Source: Caenorhabditis elegans (taxonomy: Eukaryota > Nematoda > Chromadorea > Rhabditida > Rhabditidae). Taken from it: a stretch of DNA of 64,000 nt. The position numbers and the translations under genes are program-made. Numbering within the stretch: the stretch's first letter is position 1; the number at the start of each line of letters is the position of its first letter. The stretch spans positions 9,920,001 through 9,984,000 of the forward strand of contig NC_003283.11 in assembly GCF_000002985.6 (NCBI RefSeq), given 5' to 3'. This document shows, piece by piece, positions 35,701 to 46,680 of this stretch. Below the pieces are notes generated by a model. It saw only the letters and a program-made list of their open reading frames with translations, did no database searches and had not been told where the DNA came from.

Positions 35701-36883
35701 ACCAGTGGTGGAGCATCGGAAGGTGCTGGAGGAACATTCGATGAAGTTGGTCTTCCAGGAAGATCACCAACCCAGTTACTGGATTTCGATGGAAATGATG
35801 TGACAATCAATCAATTTGAGAGTGTATCAGTTCCTATTCCAACTCGAGCAGTTCATTATGGAGCCCCAACAAGCCAAAAAATTACGAATCCCATGAAAGA
35901 TGAGAAGCGAAAAAGCAACGATTTAAGAGGTCCAAGGACTGGTCCAATGTTTGCTTCAATATGCTCAAATGTGGATTGTAATTTTGATGATAATGTAGGC
36001 ACATAGTTGATTGAAATTAATGTCATTATTGTATTTCAGACATTGTGCAACTATTTGACAAGCTCAACAAATGTCAGCGCAGAAGATGGAAGCTTATTGA
36101 AAAAGTGGGCACTTTCCAATCGCAGTGTCTTGAACTCATTGACAGGAATTCCATCTGATCTTTCCAAAGGTTTCAGATCATTAGTATATTTAAAACTTTA
36201 ATTTCATTCCAGGAGGATATTTTCTTTATGCCGGTGGAACAACAGCAACTCCTGGTGACACTTTTATTTTATCAACAAATCAACCAGTTACTATAACAGA
36301 ACCGGCAAGAGTTGATTTCTTTGTCTATCAAGCAGGAATACGAGGACAATTCAGAGTTTGTATTGATGATAATGAAGATTGTCCAGTTGTTTTAGAAGGA
36401 AAGTGAGTAGGTTTTGAAGCCGTGATTTTAATAATGATCTACCTAACTGGAAAGAGCTTCCTCAAAAAAAGAGTCATAGATTCCATTTGAGCTGGGTCGT
36501 CTAAAGATTTACGCTCGGATATTTTTTCAAGTTCAGCTCAGAATTGAAAAAAAAATTGTCAAATTTTTTACGTACATTAGTAAATAGTCACGAAAAACGC
36601 GTAGGCTTTTGAATTCATACATATAGGCGTTCTTGTTTTCATGTAAAGTTTACATATTATAATGAAAAAAGAGTATTTCAATGCAGTATCAGTTTAATAT
36701 TTACTGCAATTTTTCAGAGACATCGATGTGAACTCTCAAAAATGGAAGAATTATTACTTCGAACTCAATCCAGGACAACATGTTTTACATTTTGTAGTTG
36801 AAGGACTTTACAACAACTATGTCATTGGTTTGGACAATATTCAGCTTTTGAATCGATTTGGTACAAGTTCTTTGTCTTGTTGA
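32770..36883 (+). CDS. Secreted protein with two MAM domains and a Thr-rich linker
   Basis: Exons are 32770-32824, 33031-33186, 33399-33460, 33504-33625, 34058-34218, a large exon from 34270, then 35696-35994, 36040-36169, 36213-36402 and 36718-36883. Signal peptide NVKWILLLLFLIYP. MAM 1 spans exons 2-6 (LNCDFTTTCRWRNS; CQLGGASLKYWYYKTG; IALDNIVFEATLCG). The large exon encodes a Ser/Thr-rich linker and can end at its own stop (35519), giving a short form. The downstream exons carry MAM 2 (CSNVDCNFDDNTLCNYL; FRVCIDDNEDCPVVL; YVIGLDNIQLL), giving a long form. That form needs a phase-1 donor inside the large exon; I could not choose one (candidates near 34409 and 35340). The strong GTAAGC at 35124 is in the wrong phase. 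MAM domains mediate extracellular adhesion. Confidence 0.75.
33900..34030. repeat. Low-complexity TAGTA-rich intronic repeat
   Basis: Irregular TAGTAR/GTAGTA repeats in the MAM gene intron before exon 5. Simple-sequence expansion. Confidence 0.7.
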
Positions 36884-37131
36884 ACAAAATATTCATTGAA
36901 AATCCAAATAAATATTTAAACCTATATCAATAAAAAAAGACAGAATCCAAATAAAATACTCAAAAAGGAAGGGGGTGATTTGGTGCATGTAGGTGTTTGT
37001 TAGAGAGTTCAAAAACTCTCCCTTCTTGAAATACGAAAAAGCGAATAGGGGGTTGTTATGAGATGAATACAGTACTTATTAAACTACAAACAAGGGGGGT
37101 GTATAGACATTTAATCAGTAGAGAGTTTTGT

Positions 37132-38300
37132 TTATGCTGCACGTTTCTTTGCGGAAACCATGAACATTCCATTGATTTCATAAAGAACACATCCACGGTC
37201 ATTCTCCTCAACGAAAAGATCAGCTTTAGCCAATGCATCGAGCATTACTTCTTTGGTTATGTAGAGACATGTGAATTTACGACCACCAAAGCTGCACCAT
37301 GTCTCTTCAAAGATTCCACCATAAATGAGGTAGCCGCCAGGCTTCACTGCTCCAGCGGTGTTTTTGATTGAATTATAGTACTCGGAGAGAGTGTTGCAAC
37401 AGTATTCGACACAGAAGATGGTAACTACTGCCTAGAAAAGTACAAAGCTTTTAACATAGGTAGAATTCTTTCAACTCACGTCAAACTGTCCATAGATGTC
37501 CTTTGGACAAACAACAGAGGGGTTTTGGAAAACGTCACAGTGGTAAATATCAACAATCTGTAAAATAGAATGTCACTTTTATTTCCAAACTAACGTTATT
37601 TTAAATCCTTTATATTTGAATTTTTGCTCCACTCTTATTTATCTGGTTGAATACCTTGTCTCTAGTTTCAGGTTCCACAGTTGACAGCTTATCCCAGGTT
37701 CTTCCTTCTCTCGTTAAAATCATTCTCAATGGGATTGTCCAGTCAAACTTGCTTTCATTGTTCACCCATCTGTATAACTCGTCGCGGTTTTGTGGCAAAT
37801 AATCAGCCAGGTGGATCTGGAACATGTGACTCTTTATTTCTATCTTTCCTGTTTGTAATTTGATCACCCTTCCAACTCATCATCTTTCTCTTACCTCGTT
37901 CGCCGTTTCACGGAAGCATGCAGCCACGTGGATAGTCGGCCCGGCTCCGAAGTCCAACATCTTGTCTACTTTGCCGATGCGAGCGACGATGTTTGGCAGA
38001 AAAGTGAGGACCATCTGCATCGCCGGGTCGTCGACTTTAGTGTAAAAATCCTCGAGATAGGCGTTCGTCGAGAATTCGGTGAAAAAAGTGGTGCGATCCA
38101 GAAGCTTTTCCCCATCCAACTCGCGAACCACTTCGGTTGGGATGTTTTGAATGATCGGCAATGATTCGTTTGCCGCATTGGTCTGAATGTTCAATACTAT
38201 TACACTGGAAACATTGAATGAGATTGTGATAGAAAGAGGAAAGATGTTGTTGATATTTTCTAACAATAAGGTTTACCTGGATTTCAATGTTCACCGTCAT
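37132..38300 (-). CDS. anmt-3: Amine N-methyltransferase (NNMT/PNMT/TEMT family), 283 aa
   Basis: Exons in transcript order are 38300-38277, 38182-37895, 37816-37655, 37557-37480 and 37431-37132, all phase 0. A Rossmann-type SAM-binding fold is seen: motif I KMLDFGAGPTIHVA at about residues 80-95; LADYLPQNRDELYRWVNNES, the family 'SDY...NR.EL..WL' block; ifCVEYCCNTLSEYYNSIKN; and a C-terminal sheet (GGYLIYGGIFEETWCSFGG) that recalls the NNMT 'G..LG...Y..G' segment. These enzymes transfer methyl from S-adenosylmethionine to small amines such as nicotinamide. The protein is cytosolic, with no signal peptide. The symbol rests on remembered order next to ttr-46 and could be a neighbouring paralogue. 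Confidence 0.85.
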
Positions 38301-39996
38301 TATTGTAGTTGTAGAGACTTTGAAAGTATTCCTGAAAATCATCAATATATTTTTGTTCGAAAAATGTAATTGAAAAACAATGAGCGTCATGTAAAAATAT
38401 GTTTAAACTTTATTATCTGAAACCGCCGTAGAAACAATGAGATTTGTTTAATAGAAAGTTGAATATTAAAAACCAATAATTTTAAACTCTTCAAGTCCAA
38501 AAAAATCTTAAAAATGGAATAGGTTACTGTATACTGAGTGAAAAATTATTCGATGATCACTAGTCAGCTTCTGGTTGGGGGTCAAGTTTGCCTCATAAAT
38601 AAGAGCCAGCATCTCGGCAACAAACGTCTAACACAAACTACGGGTCTTCGGATCTCGGCGACTAATCGGCGAATGGGCGGTTGCTGTACGGGAATGAGGG
38701 AGCGGAGAGATAGAGACGAGAATCGTCTCTGCTTGCAATCATTTTCATTTTTTGCACACTTGTCCCACCAAGCTCTCTAGATCTTCTCTCGATCTTAACG
38801 CGTTTCTCCAATGCGTCATTTGTTGTTTGTGTCTCCGCTTTCTCTCGATCTTCTTTCTCCTCCATTCTATTACTCCGATCTTTTTATTTTCTCCCCTTCG
38901 AAGCGATTGGCGAAGATGAGACGTCACGGAAAAGAGCACAAAGGTCGCTTTCGAAATTACTGAAAGATCTACGATGATGAGAAGTCGTTGTCATGTGGCA
39001 ATTTTGTGTTCTAATGAGATAGCAACATGATGTCAACAGTGACTATTGGAAATCTGAGAAGGATTTCGTGATATAAGGAAAAAGTAAAGGATGGTGATCT
39101 TTGAAAAAAGTTTATTCATCATTAAAACCTAAATAATTGAACTAGTTATTATATTTTATAAGTCTCGCAGTAATGAAAATGTGTAAATATGAATTCCTAT
39201 AGGATGAAATTTGAAATGAATGAACTTTTTAGAAAATGAGGAAACGTTAAATGTTATCTTAAAAGGTCATTCAATTTTTCACAAGATGTTCAAGATTTCA
39301 GTGTCTATCAAAAATATATTTACCGTATTAGTTCGTACGTCGTTCTTATAGGTATGGTACCGACCCAAATATTTCGAAAAGTAGTGTTACTGGCTGCGGC
39401 TGTTGGCTTTAAATTCCTTCTTAAGATATACGGCGTGTAGTAATTCCAGCAATACTAATAGTTTTAATTTGAGTTAAATTATCTCAATCTTACTAGATAC
39501 AGACCGAACATATACTACACTAATCTCAATGAACATATTTCAACAATCAGTTTTCTCCTTTGCCAGAAAGATCTTTGGCACTCTCGTCTGCAAATTCTGC
39601 AGCAAAAAGTTCTCTTCGGCTGTCTTCAAATCATTTTTAGTTTTTCTCCCTCATTGACCTCTCGAAGTGAGCCGTTTCCGTTGTGTTTGTTGATTATCAA
39701 CTAAGGTCCGTATCTTCCTTCAGAGATGCGAACTCTTTCGCCGTGAGATAAGCACTTTCGAAAGACTTTTCTAGAGGATAAGTGATGTGTTAAGAGAAGA
39801 AACAAACATATCTTGTGCTCTTGATGTGATCTCGCTAAGCAACTTGAGATCCTGGGTGACAAGAACTATTGGTTGTTAACGAACTAGTTGCTAATAGTAT
39901 TGTGAAAACTATATGGTTGAAGAAAAAATATATAGGGCTTCAATTATATTTTGAAGACTATTCTCAATTCAACAAATTTATAAAATCAAGATGAGT
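38301..39996. promoter_or_regulatory. Intergenic region with a pyrimidine-rich regulatory-looking block
   Basis: The stretch 38640-38960 is GC-richer than its surroundings and dense in TCTCTC/GATCTTCTCTCGATC and GACGTCAC-like motifs, as in worm promoters or enhancers. No exon can be built in it. It probably serves anmt-3 (-) or is a distal element. The remaining 1 kb is AT-rich with nothing recognised. Confidence 0.35.
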
Positions 39997-40337
39997 TCAA
40001 GAAACAGTTCCCCAGTTTGATTTTGCATCGTTGATTGTCTCATTATCATCAGCAGGACGTTCGGCCATTTTTTCTTCTGGAAAAATGAATCATAAGAAAA
40101 AAAATGAAGTCTCAAATTAGAAGCTCTAATATGCTCAATGTTAAACTAACCTTTAACAGGTTCCAAATTCTTAATATCATCAGACGAAGGTTTTTTATCG
40201 AAAGGAGCTCTACCAGAACCTCCACCAGGTTTATCGAGGTTACGTGGTTTCAACTTGGTAGCATCGTTCTTCTTCTTCTGACACCCGACAAGCTGCATTG
40301 AAAGCAAAATGATGAGAAAAAGGAGTTCGACAAGCAT
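39997..40337 (-). CDS. Small secreted Lys-rich protein, 88 aa
   Basis: Exon 1 is 40337-40151 and exon 2 is 40076-39997, joined in phase 1. Signal peptide MLVELLFLIILLSMQLVGCQ, cleaved at about residue 18-20. The rest is hydrophilic, with KKKNDATKLKPRNLDKPGGG, then acidic ADDNETINDAKSN. There are no cysteines in the mature part and no dibasic-plus-glycine site, so it is not an obvious amidated neuropeptide precursor. Family unknown. Confidence 0.6.
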
Positions 40338-40871
40338 TTTCTATTTCAGTTCTTTATGGTATCCTGTATAACACTGACAGATTGTCACGGAACAGTTGTC
40401 AAAAACTCACACTTTGACAAAATGAAGTACACAATTTTATGCTTCGATTTCAGAAAGTGGACGTATTTTTTTTGGGGCTGGGGCATGGCCTTTGCTGAAA
40501 TATTGTCGAGTTCGTTCTTGGAATGGAGAAAACTGAATTTCACGCACAAATAATACGCATTTAATTCTGTAATTTTTTTTATAGATAATTGGAATTTATG
40601 TTTCTTTTCAATATCAGTTCGATTCAAATGTAGCACAGAAAGCTTATTTTCTTCTTCTTATATTCAAACATTCAAGATTATTCCTTTTTAATTGAAAACT
40701 AATGTTTTCACTGTGCCATTTTTAATATTTGGTTGTTTCAAGTTTTAGGGGAATTGTTTATGAAATGTTTTAGAACGAAATACGACCGGGAAAATAGTTT
40801 TCGAGTATCTAGGACAGGTGAAAAAGAGAATAGAAGTTGAGATCACAAATATTAGGATGAGTTTTGTTTAT
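40338..40871. other. Intergenic region
   Basis: Lies between the small secreted gene and the MADF-BESS gene, both on the minus strand. Opposed ORFs overlap here with no splice context or domain. Nothing else seen. Confidence 0.5.
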
Positions 40872-42474
40872 TCACATGAGAACAGGTTCGGAGTATTGAT
40901 TGTCTCCAAACTCGATTTTGTACAAGACTTTTGAAATTTCCACGCGAGCCATTGCAAACTTCTCACGGTCCAAGTCATTCAATGTTCTTGCAATGGAACG
41001 TACGAACAAAGATACCTAAAATTAAAAATATATATACATATATCAATCGCAGTACAAAATTTCACCTGATCTTCATTTGGTTCATTGAGAATATCCTCTA
41101 ACAGCTCGATTTTAGTGTTCTTTTCTTGTGGAGGTGGAGAAGATGGTAGAATCTGTACAGGAATTGGTTTACGCTTTCGAGAAGAACTGGGAGCTGTTGA
41201 GGTAGTTGCTAACTTTTCAATTAAAGTGTTTGTTGTGGAGAACAGAAGATCCTAGAATTGAAAAATTAATATCCACAAATTGCACATCTAAACTAACTTT
41301 TCCGTGTTTGTTTGAAAATCTATGGTTTTTCTCATTTTCTGTTTGATTCGCAACAAATTTGTCATAAATGAGTGCCAGATTCTTTTTGTCATCTTCAATA
41401 TCAATAGTTGGAGAATCGAGAAAACGTCCGTTATTGTTGCTACCAGAAGATGATGAACTCGATGTAGTATGTGGAGAATTGTAACCTGCATCATTTGAAG
41501 TCAACAGAGATTCGGGTTTCAACATTTCCTTCACTGAAAGTCCATCAAGAAATGCAGTATCATCATCCAAGAAATCAGGAGTATTGCTGTTAAGATAGTC
41601 TTTTTGCCTCTTCCGATTTCGATGCTCAACGTATGGGTCCAGGAAGGACATTTTATGGTAGTAGTTGTACCTAAAAATTTTTAAAGCTGTTTGCGAGATT
41701 ACGATCTGGTTCTCTGGTTATCTTCTTTCAGAGTTACAAAAACTCGATCGTTGGAATTTATTAGAAAACATAATTTTCAATTTGAAAAATTGCTTAAAAG
41801 TTAAGTACCGTCCGTGGGGAGTTAAAATACACCCAACCTGATATCATATAAAAATAAAACATTTCAAAAAATTTTGGATTTAAAAAAAAGTTCAGTCAAA
41901 GTGATTTCGAGCATTGCTGCATATTCAAACTCCTAGAATGTGTATATACAAAAAATGGGCGCCGAATTAAACTATGAAGTTGTAAAATAAAAACAGTTTT
42001 TAGGCTGTCTTCCAAAATTATTATATGTAGATGAAAACCGAGTTTCTGCTACCCTTTGAACATAAATGTTTAGAATTTCCAAAAAGTTTTTGAAACGCTA
42101 CTGCTAAGAAATTTTGTTATTGTAGCCCTATATTAGCGCGAATAACCAAAATATTTTTATTATACGATCCTTTTATAATTAACTGACCACTTATTCGTTT
42201 TCTTAATTGGAGCTTTCTGTTTATCCTGTTTTCTCAATCGCACATATTTGTCTCTCATATGTTTCCATTTTCTTTCCAATTCCACTGGTTGTCCATCGTA
42301 TCCGATTTCAATACTGATCAACTTCCAAATCTCGTGCTTGTAATCAGTGACTTTGTGCAGCGGATCATATCGATTGTACACGCACGGGTTACGTTGAACA
42401 GAATCGATGAGAGCTAGAGTAAAGTCATCTTCAAGAGGATCATGATTTGGAGAATCAGCTCTCAAATCGTTCAT
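40872..42474 (-). CDS. MADF-BESS transcriptional regulator, 329 aa
   Basis: Exons in transcript order are 42474-42188, 41670-41298, 41251-41066 and 41015-40872; all phases match. Residues about 18-105 are a MADF domain (Myb/SANT-like): LALIDSVQRNPCVYNRYDP, YKHEIWKLISIEIG, ERKWKHMRDKYVRLRKQ, and across the first splice KTNKW joins to YNYYHKMSFLDPYV. The C-terminal 50 residues (FVRSIARTLNDLDREKFAMARVEISKVLY) fit a BESS motif, which mediates protein-protein contacts. The middle is Ser-rich with a basic patch (SSRKRKP). MADF-BESS proteins bind DNA and act in the nucleus. The first intron is about 520 bp. Confidence 0.8.
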
Positions 42475-45400
42475 CCTTTGGTTGGACGAAGTCTGAAATT
42501 ATATCAAGAACTGATTTATTTTTAGTTAATGTAAGAGAAGAACATTTGTGCGATAAATAGATTTAACTAAATTCAAAATCATAATGCTACAGCAAAGAAA
42601 TGTATCATTATTTTTTGAGGTAAAAATGTCTTCCTTACATGAGCATGATGCGAAGCTTATTTACTACAAGCTGATGAAACGATATCATAACTACACATCA
42701 GCAAAATTCTCAAAGTGTAACATTATACACGTAGAAAACGCAAACAAGATTTGCACATCATCATTAAACTAGAATGCATTTAATTTTGAAACAAAAAAGG
42801 CAATATTCTAGGGTTGGGTAATAAAAAATTGCACCGTGTTTGCAATGATCAGAACTCAAGATAACTTATGCAACTGTCAAAGTTATACAAGAATAAATTT
42901 GGCCTCGATTTGAAAATAGTTCAGAGTTAAGCGAAAATTTGATGTATCAATTCGAAACAATATTTCAAAACTCGCGAGAGACAGAGGACGCAACATCGAA
43001 TCAAGGTCGCCATCAGCGCTCAAATACATACGTACATCGATGCGACTGCGCAAAGGAAAAAAACAGAAAAATTGTAAACTAGCGGTTGTGCAGCATTGTT
43101 GCCGCGGGAGGTGCGCGCCCTCTGCCCCCAACGGCGATGTGTCTTTGTTTACGACGGCGACGATGCCGCCGAAGGAGACTTTTTCGAGCGGGGCGGCGAA
43201 CGAACGATGACGAAAAAAAGGTCTGCATTGGGCAGTAGAAGGAGATGTAAAAGAAGAAGGTTGTAACATGCATGAGATATGGTGACAGAAGGGCAAGAAA
43301 GTGACAGGAGGGTAGAAAAGGAATACGGTTGCTAGTTATGTTAGTTAGAATGGTTTACATTCAACGTGAACATAAAAAGTAGAAAATATTTTCTACTAGA
43401 TGTTAGGAAACATATCATGCTAAAAATTGGGAAGTAGCCTTAACAAAACAAGAAAGTAAAAAGTAAGTACTGATAAAAACAATAAAATTTGAACACGAAG
43501 ACTTGTTAAAAAGAATTGTAAAGATTTTGCGAGAATCCCAAATCTTGATAGGGATTAACATCTTCTTTGAACGCATGGTTTTCATTTATTATATACCTTT
43601 GAAAATTATCGGATTGTTCTAAACCTTGTTGCATGTATACGTGGTTGTGATGTAGGATTTTTTTCTTACAAACATTTATAAGCTCAGTGAGCAGCCAAAA
43701 AGACATCTATACCTTTTTAGTAGCCTTCCTCCTGGGGAAAGGTAGGTCTACCTGCACCTACATGGTCTGGGAAGGATGATAACGTATTTTTCTCCTTGCG
43801 AAGTGCGAAAATATTTTTAACTAATATTTCCCCGGGGAGAGTCCCTTGGACTGTGTTACAGTATTTGTGCAAAGTTGGCATGACCTCTTCAAGGAAAGTT
43901 AAGCCTGTTTAGTAGACATAGCACACATTTTTATTCTTTCGGAGATGGATTAATTTACCGAGATTTTGTTAACAACTCAACATACCACACTAACTGGACA
44001 AGATATCATTTAACTATTAGCTTTTATTTCTTTCTACACGTTATATTTTTGAGATGAGGATATTATTCTCACGAAGACTGCCGGAAAATGTTTTTCAATC
44101 CAACATAAATATTATATTGCGGTTTTTAGATTTTTAGAGCAAGTTTTTATAATATCAAAGTTAAACGCAACAATAGAAGACAGTTCACTCAACAGTAGGA
44201 ACAACTGATAAAACAAATAAACAAAATGAACATCATCATTCGGTATTATTGAAACGTATCGCTGTTTATGATAGTTGTTACTTTCCAGTCGTACAAAGAA
44301 GTTGACGGTTACAACCATTTCTGTCATCAATCTAATGCAACACAATTGACAGAACACTGAACGGCGGCGCAGAAGGTAGTGCGAACAGCTTTTACTGGTA
44401 ACTGGAGGAGCGGCGCCGACGACGCTGCCGCTAGAGAAAAAGAGAGGTGGGTTGCGGGCCGCGAATGAGACTGAAAAAATGGAAAATTTGTGCGTGGCTG
44501 GTGTGAATGTGTGCGTGCGCGTTGGAGGCTGATGGAGACACAAAATGGAAGGAGACGCCCCGCGCGATGTTGTTGCCGCAGTCGCAGTCTTCTTTTCCGC
44601 CGCCGACGCAGCAGTAATAGCTGCACACACTCACGCACTCACACACGATAACACGAAAAAAGAAGAAAAAAGCAACGCAACTAAAAGCGGCAGGAGACAC
44701 CGTTTCTGAGGAGAGAGAATGAGTAAGAGCTCATGACAAGATCATCCCGAATTACGAGAAATAGGTTGCCAATTAGGAGACGACGCTGGTTGGTGATTTT
44801 TTTTGTTCCTAAAAGTTCAAAATGGCTCGGATTACTTTTGTAATGAAATGCTCCAAACCTAGTTATTTAGATAACTGGGCGAATAAACATTGATCAGATT
44901 TTGAATCTGAGCATCTCAATGTTTCTGACTTATACTGTTATTTTTCAAAAAGTGTGAAGTATTATCTGAGGGTAGGAATTGCTGATAACTTTTCCAAGTC
45001 TATAATTTTCTTTCCACTGAAATCACTAAATCCGTGTTGAAGTATCGGAAGATTTGTTTAGACCTGAGCTTGGAAGATCATAAGTTTACAAATATCTGGA
45101 TCATAGTTTTAGTAAAAAATAATATCGTTTTTCTCTCCTTTTTACATCGAGACAATTTTCTATTGAGCAGCCCCTTTACGATAATTGGCAAGACTTGCAG
45201 ACGCTAACTGACTGTGTTTTCGTCGTCTTTGCCATTCCACAATCGTCGAAACATACGTTTGGGATGGTTGTCCAATAAGAGAAGACGAGAGTTTTGAAGC
45301 TAGAAAACGGACGCAATATTATTGTTCGGGCTGCTTTTTCCCTTTTTTCGATTTGCCATTCTTGCCACGCCTCAACGACACTACGCACATACACCACAGA

Positions 45401-46680
45401 CATTCATTTTTCAGCAAAAAAAGAACGTCGCGAATAGAAAAATATGACTGACAATATGGGAATATATGTAGTGAGATTTAATTTCTTCTGTTCTACTCAG
45501 ACGATATGTACATAAGGAATACTCGTTAGACTATCAATTTATGCTCAAACTTTCAAATTTTTGAAGTTATGTCTAGAGGGTCATCAAGAGGTTACTTAAC
45601 GATTTCAAATTACAAAAGATAATGTTCCATTTGTATTCCGAGCTTTCTCGATGGATGCTGAAAATTGTCAAGTATCAATTTTACGATTAGATTGGTATTT
45701 CTCTTTTCTAAACACCATATCTAAAATATTGTGCTCCAAAATTTACAATGTTTGTTTTTAATTGGTATTTAAATATTACTCATGCTGATTGAGCATTTCA
45801 AACTTAACTACTTTCATTTTGGCACATTCCTAATGATTCAGTTAAAAATAGTGTTAGGTCATAGCCGCCAGCGAATGTTCTAAATGTTTATATCAGATCG
45901 AAAGTTTTTCTAGCCTCCAGATGTTTTCCCTCATTTCCCATCGCGTCAATAGATTCTAGCTTTAAGACTGATTTTGGTGCCACTCTGTCTTCTAACAAAC
46001 ATATATTTGAGCTGTGTTTCTCCTCCTTCTCCGGGCTCTGTGCCTCTGTGCCTGCCCCCCTGAAGTCGTGTTTTCGCGTATACGTCGATGTGAGCGCGAG
46101 CGCGAGTACGCAACGCAATTCTAAATGAAATCGTCGGGGCGGTGTACACGACGCATGAATGAGCCGATGAGGTGTACGTTTTCGTTTTTTCATGCGGGTG
46201 GGTCGTGGTTGTATGCGCGCGCGCTCACTAGCAAAGAGCTTCACTTGGCCAAAAACAGCTCTTCTAAAAATGAGGTTTTGTGAAATGAATGGAAGTACGT
46301 AGTTTGAGCTAGGTTTGCAAGTTGTATAATTTTAGAGGTCATGCTCTTAGTTATCTGAATTGCATCGAAATTTTCAAAACATATTTCATAAATTCAATAC
46401 TTTATTATAGCATTATAAAAGTGTTGCGTCTAATTTCTAAACTTTCAAACCATATCTACTGACTTGTATAATTATTATTATTATTAATTCATCAATTATT
46501 GCAAAAAAACAAATGAAAGAGATCACAATGTGAAGCTATTTGGGGTGAGATTTTGAAGTGAAACGAGCATCGGAAAAATTGAAAATAATATTAAAATACT
46601 TTTGAAAATAAAATATGAAAATTAATAAGTTACTAGAATTTTAAAGCTATATTTGAAGCACAACAAAACGATTTAATAAA
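42475..46680. promoter_or_regulatory. 4.2-kb gene-free stretch with several GC-rich blocks
   Basis: No gene can be built. Three blocks stand out from AT-rich surroundings: 43000-43250 (GCCGCGGGAGGTGCGCGCCC, GATGCCGCCG), 44330-44720 (CGGCGCCGACGACGCTGCCG, CA/GTGTGTG runs) and 45900-46260 (GCGCGAGCGCGAGTACG). These look like promoters or enhancers and could serve unc-41 from downstream, the MADF gene, or non-coding transcripts. The long opposing ORFs they contain result from low stop density. I find no tRNA. Confidence 0.35.

Noticed and set aside
42883-43296. 137-aa minus-strand ORF in the gene-free stretch
   Set aside because: Composition follows the GC-rich block; no splice sites, signal peptide or known domain. 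The overlapping ORF in another frame is equally long.
44112-44700. Overlapping minus-strand ORFs of 89-172 aa
   Set aside because: Three frames are open at once over a low-stop, simple-sequence block, which indicates chance openness rather than coding.
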